The notes under the pieces: model-generated
What the model was told of the DNA's origin: nothing
The model's database searches: none
Seen by the model: only the letters and a program-made list of their open reading frames with translations
Program-made: the position numbers and the translations under genes
NCBI GenBank assembly: GCA_947453415.1
Contig: CANGGG010000023.1
Coordinates: forward strand, 1 to 40,704
DNA length: 40,704 nt
Source of the DNA: Bacteroidota bacterium
GTDB lineage: Bacteria; Bacteroidota; Bacteroidia; UKL13-3
Direction of reading: 5' to 3'
Shown: one piece after another, positions 8,434 to 16,873 of the stretch
How the letters are laid out: every line of letters starts with the position of its first letter
Numbering within the stretch: the first letter of the stretch is position 1

Positions 8434-9207
8434 TTAATTAACCAATTGGTCGGCACCGCTAACAAACCAAGTTCTTTCATGTTGAATATAACTTGTTACT
8501 CTCGATTGTTTTAGACTAAATCCTTTGGGCACTAATATAAAAGCAGTTCCTTTATTAACTAATACTTTTTCTGTTTTAAATGCCCTAACTACATTATGAT
8601 GATGAAGCAATTTACCTTTGTTTTCACCAGCAGTAACTTTGGTATAAATATCGTTCTCAACTAAAGCAAAATTGATTAGCAAACTATCCGTTTTACCAAA
8701 AATTTCATATTCAATTACAACGGTGTCTTTATTGGTTTGATAAGCATTTATTTTTAAAAAATTATCACTTGGCCTAGCTAATGTTTGCTTAATAAAACTA
8801 GCAATACTTTTTTTGTCAGAACCTGGAACAGAGAGAATTCCATTTAAAAAACTTTGAGGTGTATACATTGGAATATCTTTCATTTTTCCAATGTAATTTA
8901 TTTGCCTAACGGTATTTAAAGAGTCACTGTATTTGTCAACCCAACCACTTCTATTCCAAACATCCACATGAAAATCAATAACATAAACGGGTTGTTCTGC
9001 ACTGTCAGCCACATGAATTAATTCTCCTAAAAATTTATCAGCATCAGGACAGCTGCTACAACCTTCAGAGCTAAAATTTTCAATTAATACAACGGGCATA
9101 AACGCTTTAGATGTTGGTTGCTTCAGCAATTGACCAAAACTTATTTTACTAAAAAAAAGTAAGCTAATTACAGATATTACAAGTTTATAAATTATTTTAA
9201 ATTTCAT
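8434..9207 (-). CDS. DUF1223 thioredoxin-like secreted protein
   Basis: A 257-residue exported protein. The signal peptide runs to about SFGQ (residue 26). The mature part opens with VVLIENFSSEGCSSCPDAD, the DUF1223 signature with a CxxC at C50/C53 in a thioredoxin-like setting. VIDFHVDVWNRSGWVDKY is the second conserved block. The family is extracytoplasmic and of unsettled function; the CxxC suggests thiol-disulfide chemistry, but this is inference. It stands alone between the Usp gene and a divergent aminotransferase. Confidence 0.88.
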   Translation of the reverse strand: MKFKIIYKLVISVISLLFFSKISFGQLLKQPTSKAFMPVVLIENFSSEGCSSCPDADKFLGELIHVADSAEQPVYVIDFHVDVWNRSGWVDKYSDSLNTVRQINYIGKMKDIPMYTPQSFLNGILSVPGSDKKSIASFIKQTLARPSDNFLKINAYQTNKDTVVIEYEIFGKTDSLLINFALVENDIYTKVTAGENKGKLLHHHNVVRAFKTEKVLVNKGTAFILVPKGFSLKQSRVTSYIQHERTWFVSGADQLVN

Positions 9208-9227
9208 TATTTATTAAAAATATTTGT

Positions 9228-9235
9228 CAAAAATA
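9228..9235 (-). promoter_or_regulatory. Putative -7 element for the DUF1223 gene
   Basis: TATTTTTG on the minus strand, 20 bases before the ATG. No convincing -33 TTG. Confidence 0.35.
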
Positions 9236-9391
9236 AATGATTGTTTGGTTTAAAAAAGGTATTACCTAAATTTAGAATGATTAAAATGAAAAATATTAGT
9301 TGCATTTAATAATTGTCAAACAAGAACAGTTTTTTTTGATTATTAGAAATTACTATAAAATAAAAGCTAATTATTTAAAGTGATTGAAAAA

Positions 9392-9427
9392 TAAAGGAAA
9401 TTAAATTCCACAATTTAATTTCCTTTA
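9392..9427 (-). terminator. 16-bp perfect hairpin in a divergent intergenic region
   Basis: 9392-9407 pairs perfectly with 9412-9427 around a CCAC tetraloop. On the minus strand it is followed by TTTTTC, giving it terminator form for antisense or divergent transcripts. On the plus strand the following bases are GCAAAAAA. It lies in the 290-bp gap between the DUF1223 gene and the aminotransferase, which otherwise shows nothing recognisable. Confidence 0.5.
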
Positions 9428-9497
9428 GCAAAAAACATTTTATTCACAATATTTTGAAAGGTTTGGAGATGTTAGGGTAATAATAGCATATTGCAGG

Positions 9498-10652
9498 ATG
9501 CAATTTAACGGTTCCATCAAATCAAAATTACCAAAATCCAATACTAGTATTTTTGCGGTAATGACAGCATTAGCTAACGAACACAATGCAATTAATTTAG
9601 CTCAAGGTTTTCCCGACTTTGATGTATCGCCAAAATTAATAGAATTGGTAAATAAATACATGAAATTGGGCATGAATCAATATGCACCAATGCCAGGTTT
9701 ATTAAGTCTGCGCGAAAAAATAGCTCAAAAAACTTACGATTTATATTCAGCCCAATATGATGCAAATTCTGAAATAACAATTGTTCCTGGAGCTACACAC
9801 GGAATATATGCAATTATGAGCGCCATGATTAGAGAAGGTGACGAGGTAATAGTTATTGAACCTTGTTATGATAGTTATGTACCAGCCATTGAATTAAATG
9901 GTGGTCGTGCAATTCATGTAGAGTTAAAATTACCGGAATTTAAAATTGACTGGAATGAAGTAAAGAAATTAGTGAATTTTAAAACTAAAATGATTTTAAT
10001 TAATACGCCTCACAATCCTACAGGAAGTATATTAAATGCGCAGGATTTACAAAAACTGGAAAAAATAGTTCGTGGAACAGATGTTATTATTTGTAGTGAT
10101 GAAGTTTATGAACACATGATTTATGACATGGTTGAACATCAAAGTGTGGCACGTTTTCCTGCATTGGCCGAACGTAGTTTTATTGTTTCATCATTTGGAA
10201 AAACTTATAGTACCACTGGTTGGAAAATGGGATATATATTAGCTCCAGCAAATTTAACAGTAGAGTTAAGAAAAGTACATCAGTTTATGGCTTTTAGTAC
10301 CAATACACCTATTCAATATGCCATGTCTGAGTTTATGGATGACAAAAGTATTTACTTAGAACTATCGGGTTTTTACCAGGAAAAAAGAGATTATTTCAGG
10401 AAACTTTTAAAAGGTTCAAATTTCAAATTATCACATTGCCAAGGGAGTTATTTTCAGTTATTGAATTATTCAAAAATAACACAAGAAAAAGATACAGATT
10501 TTGCTATAAGATTAACAAAAGTAAATAAAATAGCAAGTATTCCTGTTTCTGTATTTTATAGTAAAAAAACAGATAATCAATTATTACGTTTTTGCTTTGC
10601 AAAACAAAATGAAACATTGGAAAAAGCGGCAGAAAAACTAATGAAAATTTAA
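9498..10652 (+). CDS. Class I aminotransferase, methionine/glutamine transaminase-like (YbdL type)
   Basis: A 384-residue PLP enzyme of fold type I. NLAQGFPDFDVSPKL (33-47) and QYAPMPGLLSLR (61-72) are typical of the YbdL/kynurenine aminotransferase (glutamine transaminase K) branch. PHNPTG has N173, SDEVYEHM has D201, and SSFGKTYSTTGWKMGY holds the PLP-binding K235. The C-terminal LLRFCFAK supplies the substrate-carboxylate Arg. This branch transaminates methionine, aromatic amino acids and glutamine. The omega-amidase gene 15 bp downstream supports glutamine as donor or product partner, as in methionine salvage. Exact substrate is inferred. Confidence 0.92.
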   Translation: MQFNGSIKSKLPKSNTSIFAVMTALANEHNAINLAQGFPDFDVSPKLIELVNKYMKLGMNQYAPMPGLLSLREKIAQKTYDLYSAQYDANSEITIVPGATHGIYAIMSAMIREGDEVIVIEPCYDSYVPAIELNGGRAIHVELKLPEFKIDWNEVKKLVNFKTKMILINTPHNPTGSILNAQDLQKLEKIVRGTDVIICSDEVYEHMIYDMVEHQSVARFPALAERSFIVSSFGKTYSTTGWKMGYILAPANLTVELRKVHQFMAFSTNTPIQYAMSEFMDDKSIYLELSGFYQEKRDYFRKLLKGSNFKLSHCQGSYFQLLNYSKITQEKDTDFAIRLTKVNKIASIPVSVFYSKKTDNQLLRFCFAKQNETLEKAAEKLMKI

Positions 10653-10667
10653 AGCAAAATAACAAAA

Positions 10668-11459
10668 ATGACTACAAGCGATTCGTTAAAAATTACATTG
10701 ATTCAAAGCAACTTGTTTTGGGAAGATAAAATTACAAATATTAAACAATTTACTAATAGAATATTTGATATAACGGAACAAACAGACTTATTTGTTTTAC
10801 CCGAAATGTTTTCAACAGGATATACCATGAACAGCGAAAAATTAGCTGAAACCATGGATGGATTTACAGTTACTTGGATGAAAGAAGTGGCAATGGTAAA
10901 AAATGCTGCTATTTGTGGAAGTTTAATTATAACTGAAAACAATGAAATATTTAATCGGTTTTTGTTTGTAGAACCAAATGGAAATGTTCAATTTTATAAC
11001 AAAGCACATTTGTTCAGAATGGCTGAAGAAAACAAGTACTATACTGCTGGAAATAATAGAATTATTATTGAATATAAAGGGTGGAAAATTGCCCCATTTG
11101 TTTGTTATGATTTAAGGTTTCCGGTTTGGTTAAAACGCTGCGAAAATTTTGAATATGATTTGATGATTTTAGTAGCAAGTTGGCCTGAAAAACGTGTTAC
11201 ACATTGGCAAGTATTAACACAAGCAAGAGCTATAGAAAATCAATGTTATGTGGTAGCAGTAAATAGAGTTGGCGAAGACGGAAAACAAATAAATTATAAT
11301 GGTCAAAGTGCTTTATTTAATCCACAAGGAAAAATACTAAATGAGTTAACGCATGAAGAATTTGAAACAACATTTACCATTTATCTACCAGAATTAAAGA
11401 CATATAGAAAAGCATTTCCAGTTAACTTAGATGATGATAATTTTGAAATAAATTTTTAA
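10668..11459 (+). CDS. Omega-amidase, nitrilase superfamily (YafV-like)
   Basis: A 263-residue carbon-nitrogen hydrolase. The catalytic Glu-Lys-Cys triad is E46 in VLPEMFSTGY, K112 in YNKAHLF and C146 in VCYDLRFPVW. Overall length and the MFSTGYTM and ILVASWPEKR blocks fit YafV/NIT2 omega-amidases, which hydrolyse alpha-ketoglutaramate to 2-oxoglutarate and ammonia. It follows the aminotransferase by 15 bp. The pair would remove the glutamine-derived keto acid, pulling transamination toward methionine or phenylalanine formation. Cytosolic; no signal peptide. Confidence 0.9.
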   Translation: MTTSDSLKITLIQSNLFWEDKITNIKQFTNRIFDITEQTDLFVLPEMFSTGYTMNSEKLAETMDGFTVTWMKEVAMVKNAAICGSLIITENNEIFNRFLFVEPNGNVQFYNKAHLFRMAEENKYYTAGNNRIIIEYKGWKIAPFVCYDLRFPVWLKRCENFEYDLMILVASWPEKRVTHWQVLTQARAIENQCYVVAVNRVGEDGKQINYNGQSALFNPQGKILNELTHEEFETTFTIYLPELKTYRKAFPVNLDDDNFEINF

Positions 11460-11522
11460 AAATATCTAAGCAACTTTTTATAAATAAAAACAATCAGAAG
11501 AAATAAAAAAAACAAATAAAAA

Positions 11523-12653
11523 ATGAATAAAATTATTGTATTTACACTTTGTATTTTGTTGCAAGGAAATATTGCATTTGCACAGAAAAATAAAAAAAAT
11601 AAAAACACTCCAATTAAAGAAGAAGTTACAGCTCCAGATAAATATTCCAAATTTGTATTGGAAGAAAAAGAATTCGATTTTGGCGTAGTTAATGAAAATG
11701 GAGGGTTATTAATTCATAATTTTTCAATAAAAAACACTGGAAATATTCCATTAATTATAAAAGATATTCAGCCTGAATGTGGATGTACGCGCAGTGAGTG
11801 GACAACCCAACCAATTGCACCGGGTGCGGTAGGAAATATTAGGGCTATTTTTAATCCCGCAGGAAGACCCGGTGTTTTCAGAAAAGCAATTACTGTGTTT
11901 ACAAATACAGAAGTAGAAAAATCGCAAGTATTTGTAAAAGGAAACGTTGCTCCTTCAAAATATCAATTTGGTTCAACTTATACCTTTCAATATGGTTTTA
12001 CTGCAGTAAATAACAATACTTTTAACTTCAATGTATTAAACACCAAAAGTGATAGTGATTACTTAAAATTATATAATTTAAGCAATAAAGTTATAAAAAT
12101 AACACGCATAGAAACGCCACCAAATATAGAAGTAAAAGGTGCTTACTATGAAATGATACCAAATACTGATATTGAATTAAAAATTAAATTCACACCAAAA
12201 AGCAAAATGGATTTTGGCGATTTTAGTCAAGAAGTAAAAATATACACTAACGATGATTCATTTCCTGTGAAATTAATTTATGTAAACGCTAAAATAAAGG
12301 AAGATTTTTCATACCTAACACCTAAAGAATTAAAGAAATCACCCAAATTTACCATTGATAGGTTATCGCATCATTATGGAGATATTGGTTATAAAGACAG
12401 TTCAATTACCTATTTTACACTTACTAATAAAGGCAAAACAGATTTAATCATTAGAAAAGTAAAACGTTCATGTAATTGTGTAAATGTAGATTTAGAAAGC
12501 ATGGTTATAAAACCAAAGCAAAAAGTAAAAATGAAAGTAGATTACACTTCGTTTAATGTGGTGGGATTAGACATTAGAGGTATTAAATTAATAACAAATG
12601 ATCCAAATAATCAAGAAGTAAATATTTCAATAAGTGCAAATATTGTAAGATAA
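11523..12653 (+). CDS. Exported protein with two DUF1573 domains
   Basis: A 376-residue protein with a signal peptide (cleavage near AFA-Q, residue 20). An N-terminal DUF1573 domain (about 43-140) has KEFDFGVV, a KNTGNIPL strand and the PECGCT motif (C86/C88). A middle beta domain follows, and a second DUF1573-like domain (about 280-375) has HHYGDIGY, LTNKGKTDLIIRKV and SCNCV (C317/C319). The folds are Ig/ASH-like. DUF1573 proteins abound in Bacteroidota envelopes but have no settled activity. It precedes htrA by 15 bp on the same strand, so a periplasmic role with that protease is possible. Confidence 0.85.
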   Translation: MNKIIVFTLCILLQGNIAFAQKNKKNKNTPIKEEVTAPDKYSKFVLEEKEFDFGVVNENGGLLIHNFSIKNTGNIPLIIKDIQPECGCTRSEWTTQPIAPGAVGNIRAIFNPAGRPGVFRKAITVFTNTEVEKSQVFVKGNVAPSKYQFGSTYTFQYGFTAVNNNTFNFNVLNTKSDSDYLKLYNLSNKVIKITRIETPPNIEVKGAYYEMIPNTDIELKIKFTPKSKMDFGDFSQEVKIYTNDDSFPVKLIYVNAKIKEDFSYLTPKELKKSPKFTIDRLSHHYGDIGYKDSSITYFTLTNKGKTDLIIRKVKRSCNCVNVDLESMVIKPKQKVKMKVDYTSFNVVGLDIRGIKLITNDPNNQEVNISISANIVR

Positions 12654-12668
12654 AAAAGTTAAAAGTAT

Positions 12669-14108
12669 ATGTTAAAAAAAATAGTATTCGTAGCAGTAAG
12701 CTTCATTAGTGGAATTGCCGGTTCGTATGTGTTTTATAAAATGTATTCACCAGCTATATTAGTTCAAGATTTCAGTAAAAAAAACGATAATAATTTTGAA
12801 TCGGTGAACTATAAGGGTAGTTCAATTACCAGTTTAGATTTTGTAAAAGCATCGGCATCATCTACTCAAAGCGTAGTTTTTATAAAAACATTAAGCAATC
12901 AACAAAACTATGTAGATCCACAATTTGATTTCTTTAGTCAGTTTGATTTCTTTGGTCAACGTGGACCTGTGGCAAGCTCTGGAAGTGGAGTTATTATAAC
13001 TGAAGATGGTTATATAGTTACCAATTACCATGTAATAAAAGGTGCAAATACTATAGAAGTTATTTTAAATAATAAAAAACAATCGTACCAAGCCAAATTA
13101 ATTGGCAGTGATCCTTCTACCGATATTGCTGTTTTAAAAATAGAAGCCAAGGCATTGCCACATATTATTTTTGGCAATAGCGATGATGTAAAAATTGGAG
13201 AATGGGTTTTGGCCGTTGGTAATCCATTTAACCTTACATCCACAGTTACTGCGGGAATAGTTAGTGCTAAAGGAAGGAACATCAATATTGTAAATAATCA
13301 GTTTCCAATTGAATCATTTATACAAACCGATGCGGCTATTAATCCAGGAAATAGTGGTGGTGCATTGGTTGATTTAGAAGGAAGGTTAGTAGGAATAAAT
13401 ACTGCTATTTCTAGTCAAACCGGTAGTTATATTGGTTATGGATTTGCCATTCCTTCCAATATTGTTTCAAAAATTATCAAAGATTTGATTGATTTTAAAG
13501 AAGTACAACGTGGTTACACCGGAATGGACATTACTGATATTGATTCACGTTTGGCACAAAAACTAAATATTAGCAATAATTTAGGAGTTTATGTAAGTTC
13601 TGTATTGGCCGAAAGTCCTGCTGATAAATCTGGCATTAGAACTGGCGATGTAATTGTAAAAATTAATGATAAAGAGATTGATAGCAAAGCTATTTTTGAC
13701 GAGTACATGGCTTATATGCGTCCGGGAGATAAAGCCAAGTTTACTTATTTAAGAAATGGAAAAGAAACCGAGACAACTTTTAATTTAATTAATAAAGAAG
13801 GAAACACCGCCATACTTAGAAAAGGAACCATCACATCTGAGTCATTAGGTGCCGATTTCCAAACATTGCCTAAGCTAGAAAAAGATAAATTAGGAATAAA
13901 AAACGGTATAAAAATTTACAATATAAAGAATGGTAAAATAGCCAATATTGGTTTGAGTGAAGGATTTATATTGATAGCTTTAAACAAAAAACAATACGAA
14001 AAACCAGAAGAATTAATTGCCGATTTTGAACAACTACGAGGACAAGTAGTAATGGAAGGAATTATGCCAAATGGAAGCCGAATGGTGTTTAGTACTTATG
14101 TTTATTAG
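12669..14108 (+). CDS. HtrA/DegP-family periplasmic serine protease
   Basis: A 479-residue protease-chaperone for misfolded envelope proteins. One N-terminal membrane/signal segment (about 5-23) is followed by a linker. The trypsin domain has catalytic H121 (TNYHVIKGA), D152 (STDIAVLKI) and S229 (NPGNSGGAL). A first PDZ domain spans about 280-370 (VLAESPADKSGIRTGDVI) and a shorter second PDZ-like domain follows to the end. A phenylalanine-rich internal duplication, FDFFSQFDFFGQ (87-97), lies in the LA-loop region. Last gene of a plus-strand run that ends at a strong terminator. Confidence 0.95.
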   Translation: MLKKIVFVAVSFISGIAGSYVFYKMYSPAILVQDFSKKNDNNFESVNYKGSSITSLDFVKASASSTQSVVFIKTLSNQQNYVDPQFDFFSQFDFFGQRGPVASSGSGVIITEDGYIVTNYHVIKGANTIEVILNNKKQSYQAKLIGSDPSTDIAVLKIEAKALPHIIFGNSDDVKIGEWVLAVGNPFNLTSTVTAGIVSAKGRNINIVNNQFPIESFIQTDAAINPGNSGGALVDLEGRLVGINTAISSQTGSYIGYGFAIPSNIVSKIIKDLIDFKEVQRGYTGMDITDIDSRLAQKLNISNNLGVYVSSVLAESPADKSGIRTGDVIVKINDKEIDSKAIFDEYMAYMRPGDKAKFTYLRNGKETETTFNLINKEGNTAILRKGTITSESLGADFQTLPKLEKDKLGIKNGIKIYNIKNGKIANIGLSEGFILIALNKKQYEKPEELIADFEQLRGQVVMEGIMPNGSRMVFSTYVY

Positions 14109-14145
14109 AAGATTACAAAGATTAGAAATTTTTGTATTTAATATT

Positions 14146-14180
14146 GAAAAAATCCGTAACAGTTTGTAACGGATTTTTTC
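14146..14180. terminator. Intrinsic terminator after htrA
   Basis: A 12-bp perfect stem (14146-14157 with 14169-14180), ATCCGT core, with an A6 run on the left and a T6 run on the right. It closes the 9.5-14.1 kb plus-strand run. Confidence 0.85.
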
Positions 14181-14359
14181 TTCAAACAATTATTTATTCT
14201 CACCAACCGAATTCGAGCTATCAGCAAACTCAATAATAATTGATAATTTTTTTTTATTCAAAATCCCTTTAGTTGGAACAAAAGTGGATTGTTAGAGATA
14301 CAAACCACGGACAAAAATTATCCATTAAACTTCAACCTATTATTTTGGGCGAATAAATC

Positions 14360-14367
14360 TATATTTG
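14360..14367 (+). promoter_or_regulatory. Putative -7 element for the flippase gene
   Basis: TATATTTG, a perfect TAnnTTTG, lies 8 bases before the ATG at 14376. No TTG at -33. It argues for the 14376 start over an upstream one at 14289. Confidence 0.45.
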
Positions 14368-14375
14368 CGCAGCCA

Positions 14376-15815
14376 ATGAGAAAAACCTTTGTATTAAATC
14401 TAATAATAATGATGGGTGTTAACCTACTCATTAAACCATTTTGGATTTTGGGAATTGATAGAGCCATACAAAACCGTTTGGGTTTTGATGCCTACGGGCA
14501 ATATTATATTCTATTCAATTTTGTGTTATTACTTTCGGTTTTATTAGATTTTGGAATTGCCAATTACACCACCTCTAATTTAGCCAAAAACGCCAATTTA
14601 ATAGAAAAACAGTTTTCAGCATTATTCACCATTAAATTACTTTTTTCAGCGTTATACATTGCGTTAACGCTTGTTCTTGCTGCAGTTTTAGGCTATGACC
14701 AAAGTGTTTGGTATTTAATTCTAATGCTTGCTATCAATCAAGTAATTTCTTTTTTTCATATTTATTTCAGGAGCAATGTAAGCGGATTACAACTCTTTAA
14801 AACCGATTCTATTTTATCTGTTTTAGATAGGTTATTGATGATTTTATTTTGCTCTATTCTATTATTTACAAATCTTTTTGAATTGAATATAACTAACTTT
14901 ATTTATGCGCAAACACTTGGTTATTTAATAAGTGCGGCCATTTCCTTTTCATTTATTCGAACTAAAATATCTAAAGTTAAACTTATTTTTGACAAAGAAA
15001 TTCTTTGGGATATATACAAAAAAACTGCACCTTATGCTTTGCTGGCTTTGTTAATGACACTTTACACTAGAGTTGATAATATTTTGATTGGCAAACTTTT
15101 ACCTGATGGCGATTATCATGGAGGAATATATGCTTTAGGTTACCGGTTGCTAGAAGCAGCAAACATGATGGCAGTTTTGGTTGCCATGCTTTTACTCCCT
15201 ATTTTTTCAAAAATGATAGCAGAAAGACAAAAGTTAGAACCTTTAATAAATACAGCTTTAGGAATACTTGTTGCACCAAGTTTAATATTTGCAATTGCTT
15301 GTTTTTTCTTTCAAAGTGAAATATTAGTAATGCTCTCACCAAAGGCAAATAACTATGCTACACAAGTTTTTGGCTGGATTATTTTGTGTTTTATTCCACT
15401 TTGTTTTATGTATATTTTTGGTTCATTGCTTACAGCAAATGGTTCAATGAAAATATTAAATATTTTAGCATTGATCGCATTGATTACAAATATTGGTTTA
15501 AACATTTGGTTAATTCCAAAATACCAAGCATTGGGTGCTGCTTATGCTGCAATAATTACACAAACATTTATTGGAATTACTAATTGCTTTTTTGCTTATA
15601 AAGTTTTAAAAATGTCATTTGATAAAATTGTATTTTTAAAACTATTATTACTTTTAGTTTTTATAATAGTTACAGCTATTTTTTGCAAAACATATACTAT
15701 TTCATTATTTGTTTCGTTAGGAATACTTAGCATTTTAGGAATGCTATTAATTTTTGTTTTTAAACTGTTGGATATAAAGCAGCTAGGTAGTTTAACAAAA
15801 AGCAAATTCAATTAA
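14376..15815 (+). CDS. Polysaccharide flippase (Wzx-like, MOP superfamily)
   Basis: A 479-residue inner-membrane protein with about 12-14 hydrophobic segments. LIKPFWILGIDRAIQNRLG and FDAYGQYYILFNFV near the N-terminus, and YTRVDNILIGKLLPDGDYHGG mid-protein, are characteristic of polysaccharide-export members of the MATE/MOP superfamily. It should flip lipid-linked oligosaccharides to the periplasm. Start taken at MRKTFVLNL; the frame is open 29 codons further upstream but that stretch contains the putative promoter. It opens a three-gene set with a chain-length regulator and a ligase/polymerase. Confidence 0.88.
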   Translation: MRKTFVLNLIIMMGVNLLIKPFWILGIDRAIQNRLGFDAYGQYYILFNFVLLLSVLLDFGIANYTTSNLAKNANLIEKQFSALFTIKLLFSALYIALTLVLAAVLGYDQSVWYLILMLAINQVISFFHIYFRSNVSGLQLFKTDSILSVLDRLLMILFCSILLFTNLFELNITNFIYAQTLGYLISAAISFSFIRTKISKVKLIFDKEILWDIYKKTAPYALLALLMTLYTRVDNILIGKLLPDGDYHGGIYALGYRLLEAANMMAVLVAMLLLPIFSKMIAERQKLEPLINTALGILVAPSLIFAIACFFFQSEILVMLSPKANNYATQVFGWIILCFIPLCFMYIFGSLLTANGSMKILNILALIALITNIGLNIWLIPKYQALGAAYAAIITQTFIGITNCFFAYKVLKMSFDKIVFLKLLLLLVFIIVTAIFCKTYTISLFVSLGILSILGMLLIFVFKLLDIKQLGSLTKSKFN

Positions 15816-15840
15816 AACTTTACACCTAAATATATTTTTA

Positions 15841-15848
15841 TATTTTTG
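15841..15848 (+). promoter_or_regulatory. Putative -7 element before the chain-length regulator gene
   Basis: TATTTTTG matches TAnnTTTG, 17 bases before the ATG at 15866. A -33 TTG is not seen. Confidence 0.35.
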
Positions 15849-15865
15849 ACCTAATTATTTATAAA

Positions 15866-16870
15866 ATGACACAAGATAAAAGAACGTACTACTTTGAATT
15901 AGTTGATGTAGTAAAATTTTTAATAAAATATAAAAAGCCACTAAGCATTATATCAATTGGAGCTGGAATAGCAGCAATCATTTTTTCAGGACCTTGGTTT
16001 ATAACTCCATTGTATAAATCAACAGCTATATTTTATCCTTCCACCAATAATTCAATTTCAAGTGCATTACTTTCTGATACCAGAGTAAAAGCAAAAGATC
16101 CATTAGAATTTGGGGAACAAGCAACCGCTCAGCAGTTTATTCAAATGTTAGAAAGTGACAATTTAAAGAACAGAGTAATTACCAATTTTAAATTGCGTGA
16201 GCATTATAAAATAGATGAGAACGATGGGGAGAAAAACTTTAAAATGGGAAATCTATACAAAAAGCACATCAGTGTAAAAAAAACTGCTTATGCTTCTATT
16301 GAAGTAAATGTGTTAGATGAAATACCTGAAAAAGCGGCAGAAATTGCCAATGGGGTAGTTTTACTTTTAGACAGTGTAAAAACGGATATTCAAAAACGAA
16401 TTGCACTTCAAGCATTAGCAATTATTGAACAACAATATAAAAATAAGGAAGCTGAAGTAAATAATATCAAACAAACCATGCGAGACTTAGGTGCTAAAGG
16501 CGTTTACAGCTTTGAAGAACAATCTAAAGCCATTACAGAATTAGCAGGAAAAGGCGGAAACCAAGCTTATATTAATAAGCAACAAGCAAGCTTAGCTCAG
16601 TATGGTAGCGAGGCTATTTCATCGCAAGAAACGTTGGTTTTAGAGTTAGAAAAATTAAGTGAATTACGTAAAAAATTAGAACAAGCAAATGTAGATGTGA
16701 GTGCTAATTTAAGTAATGTATTTATCCTTCAGCAGGCTACCACTTCTGAGAAAAAAGCATATCCAGTTAGATGGCTTATTGTAGCAGTTTCCATATTCGG
16801 TTCATTTGTTTTGGGCTGCATTGTATTGCTATTTACCGAAAAAATAAAACAAATAAATATCAACGCATAA
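15866..16870 (+). CDS. Wzz-type polysaccharide chain-length/co-polymerase protein
   Basis: A 334-residue protein with the classic topology: a short cytosolic N-terminus, TM1 (about 25-46), a periplasmic domain starting TPLYKSTAIFYPS, long coiled helices (about 185-290), and TM2 (about 302-325) preceded by KKAYPVRWLI. There is no C-terminal tyrosine-kinase domain. It would set polymer length or bridge the polymerase to export. It sits 50 bp after the flippase and 3 bp before the ligase/polymerase gene. Confidence 0.85.
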   Translation: MTQDKRTYYFELVDVVKFLIKYKKPLSIISIGAGIAAIIFSGPWFITPLYKSTAIFYPSTNNSISSALLSDTRVKAKDPLEFGEQATAQQFIQMLESDNLKNRVITNFKLREHYKIDENDGEKNFKMGNLYKKHISVKKTAYASIEVNVLDEIPEKAAEIANGVVLLLDSVKTDIQKRIALQALAIIEQQYKNKEAEVNNIKQTMRDLGAKGVYSFEEQSKAITELAGKGGNQAYINKQQASLAQYGSEAISSQETLVLELEKLSELRKKLEQANVDVSANLSNVFILQQATTSEKKAYPVRWLIVAVSIFGSFVLGCIVLLFTEKIKQININA

Positions 16871-16873
16871 GTT

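Noticed and set aside
13025-13285. Reverse-strand ORF within htrA
   Set aside because: It is antisense to the conserved protease domain and has no recognisable protein features.
14289-14375. Longer flippase N-terminus
   Set aside because: It covers a perfect TATATTTG motif and adds a polar stretch before the first membrane helix not expected in the family.
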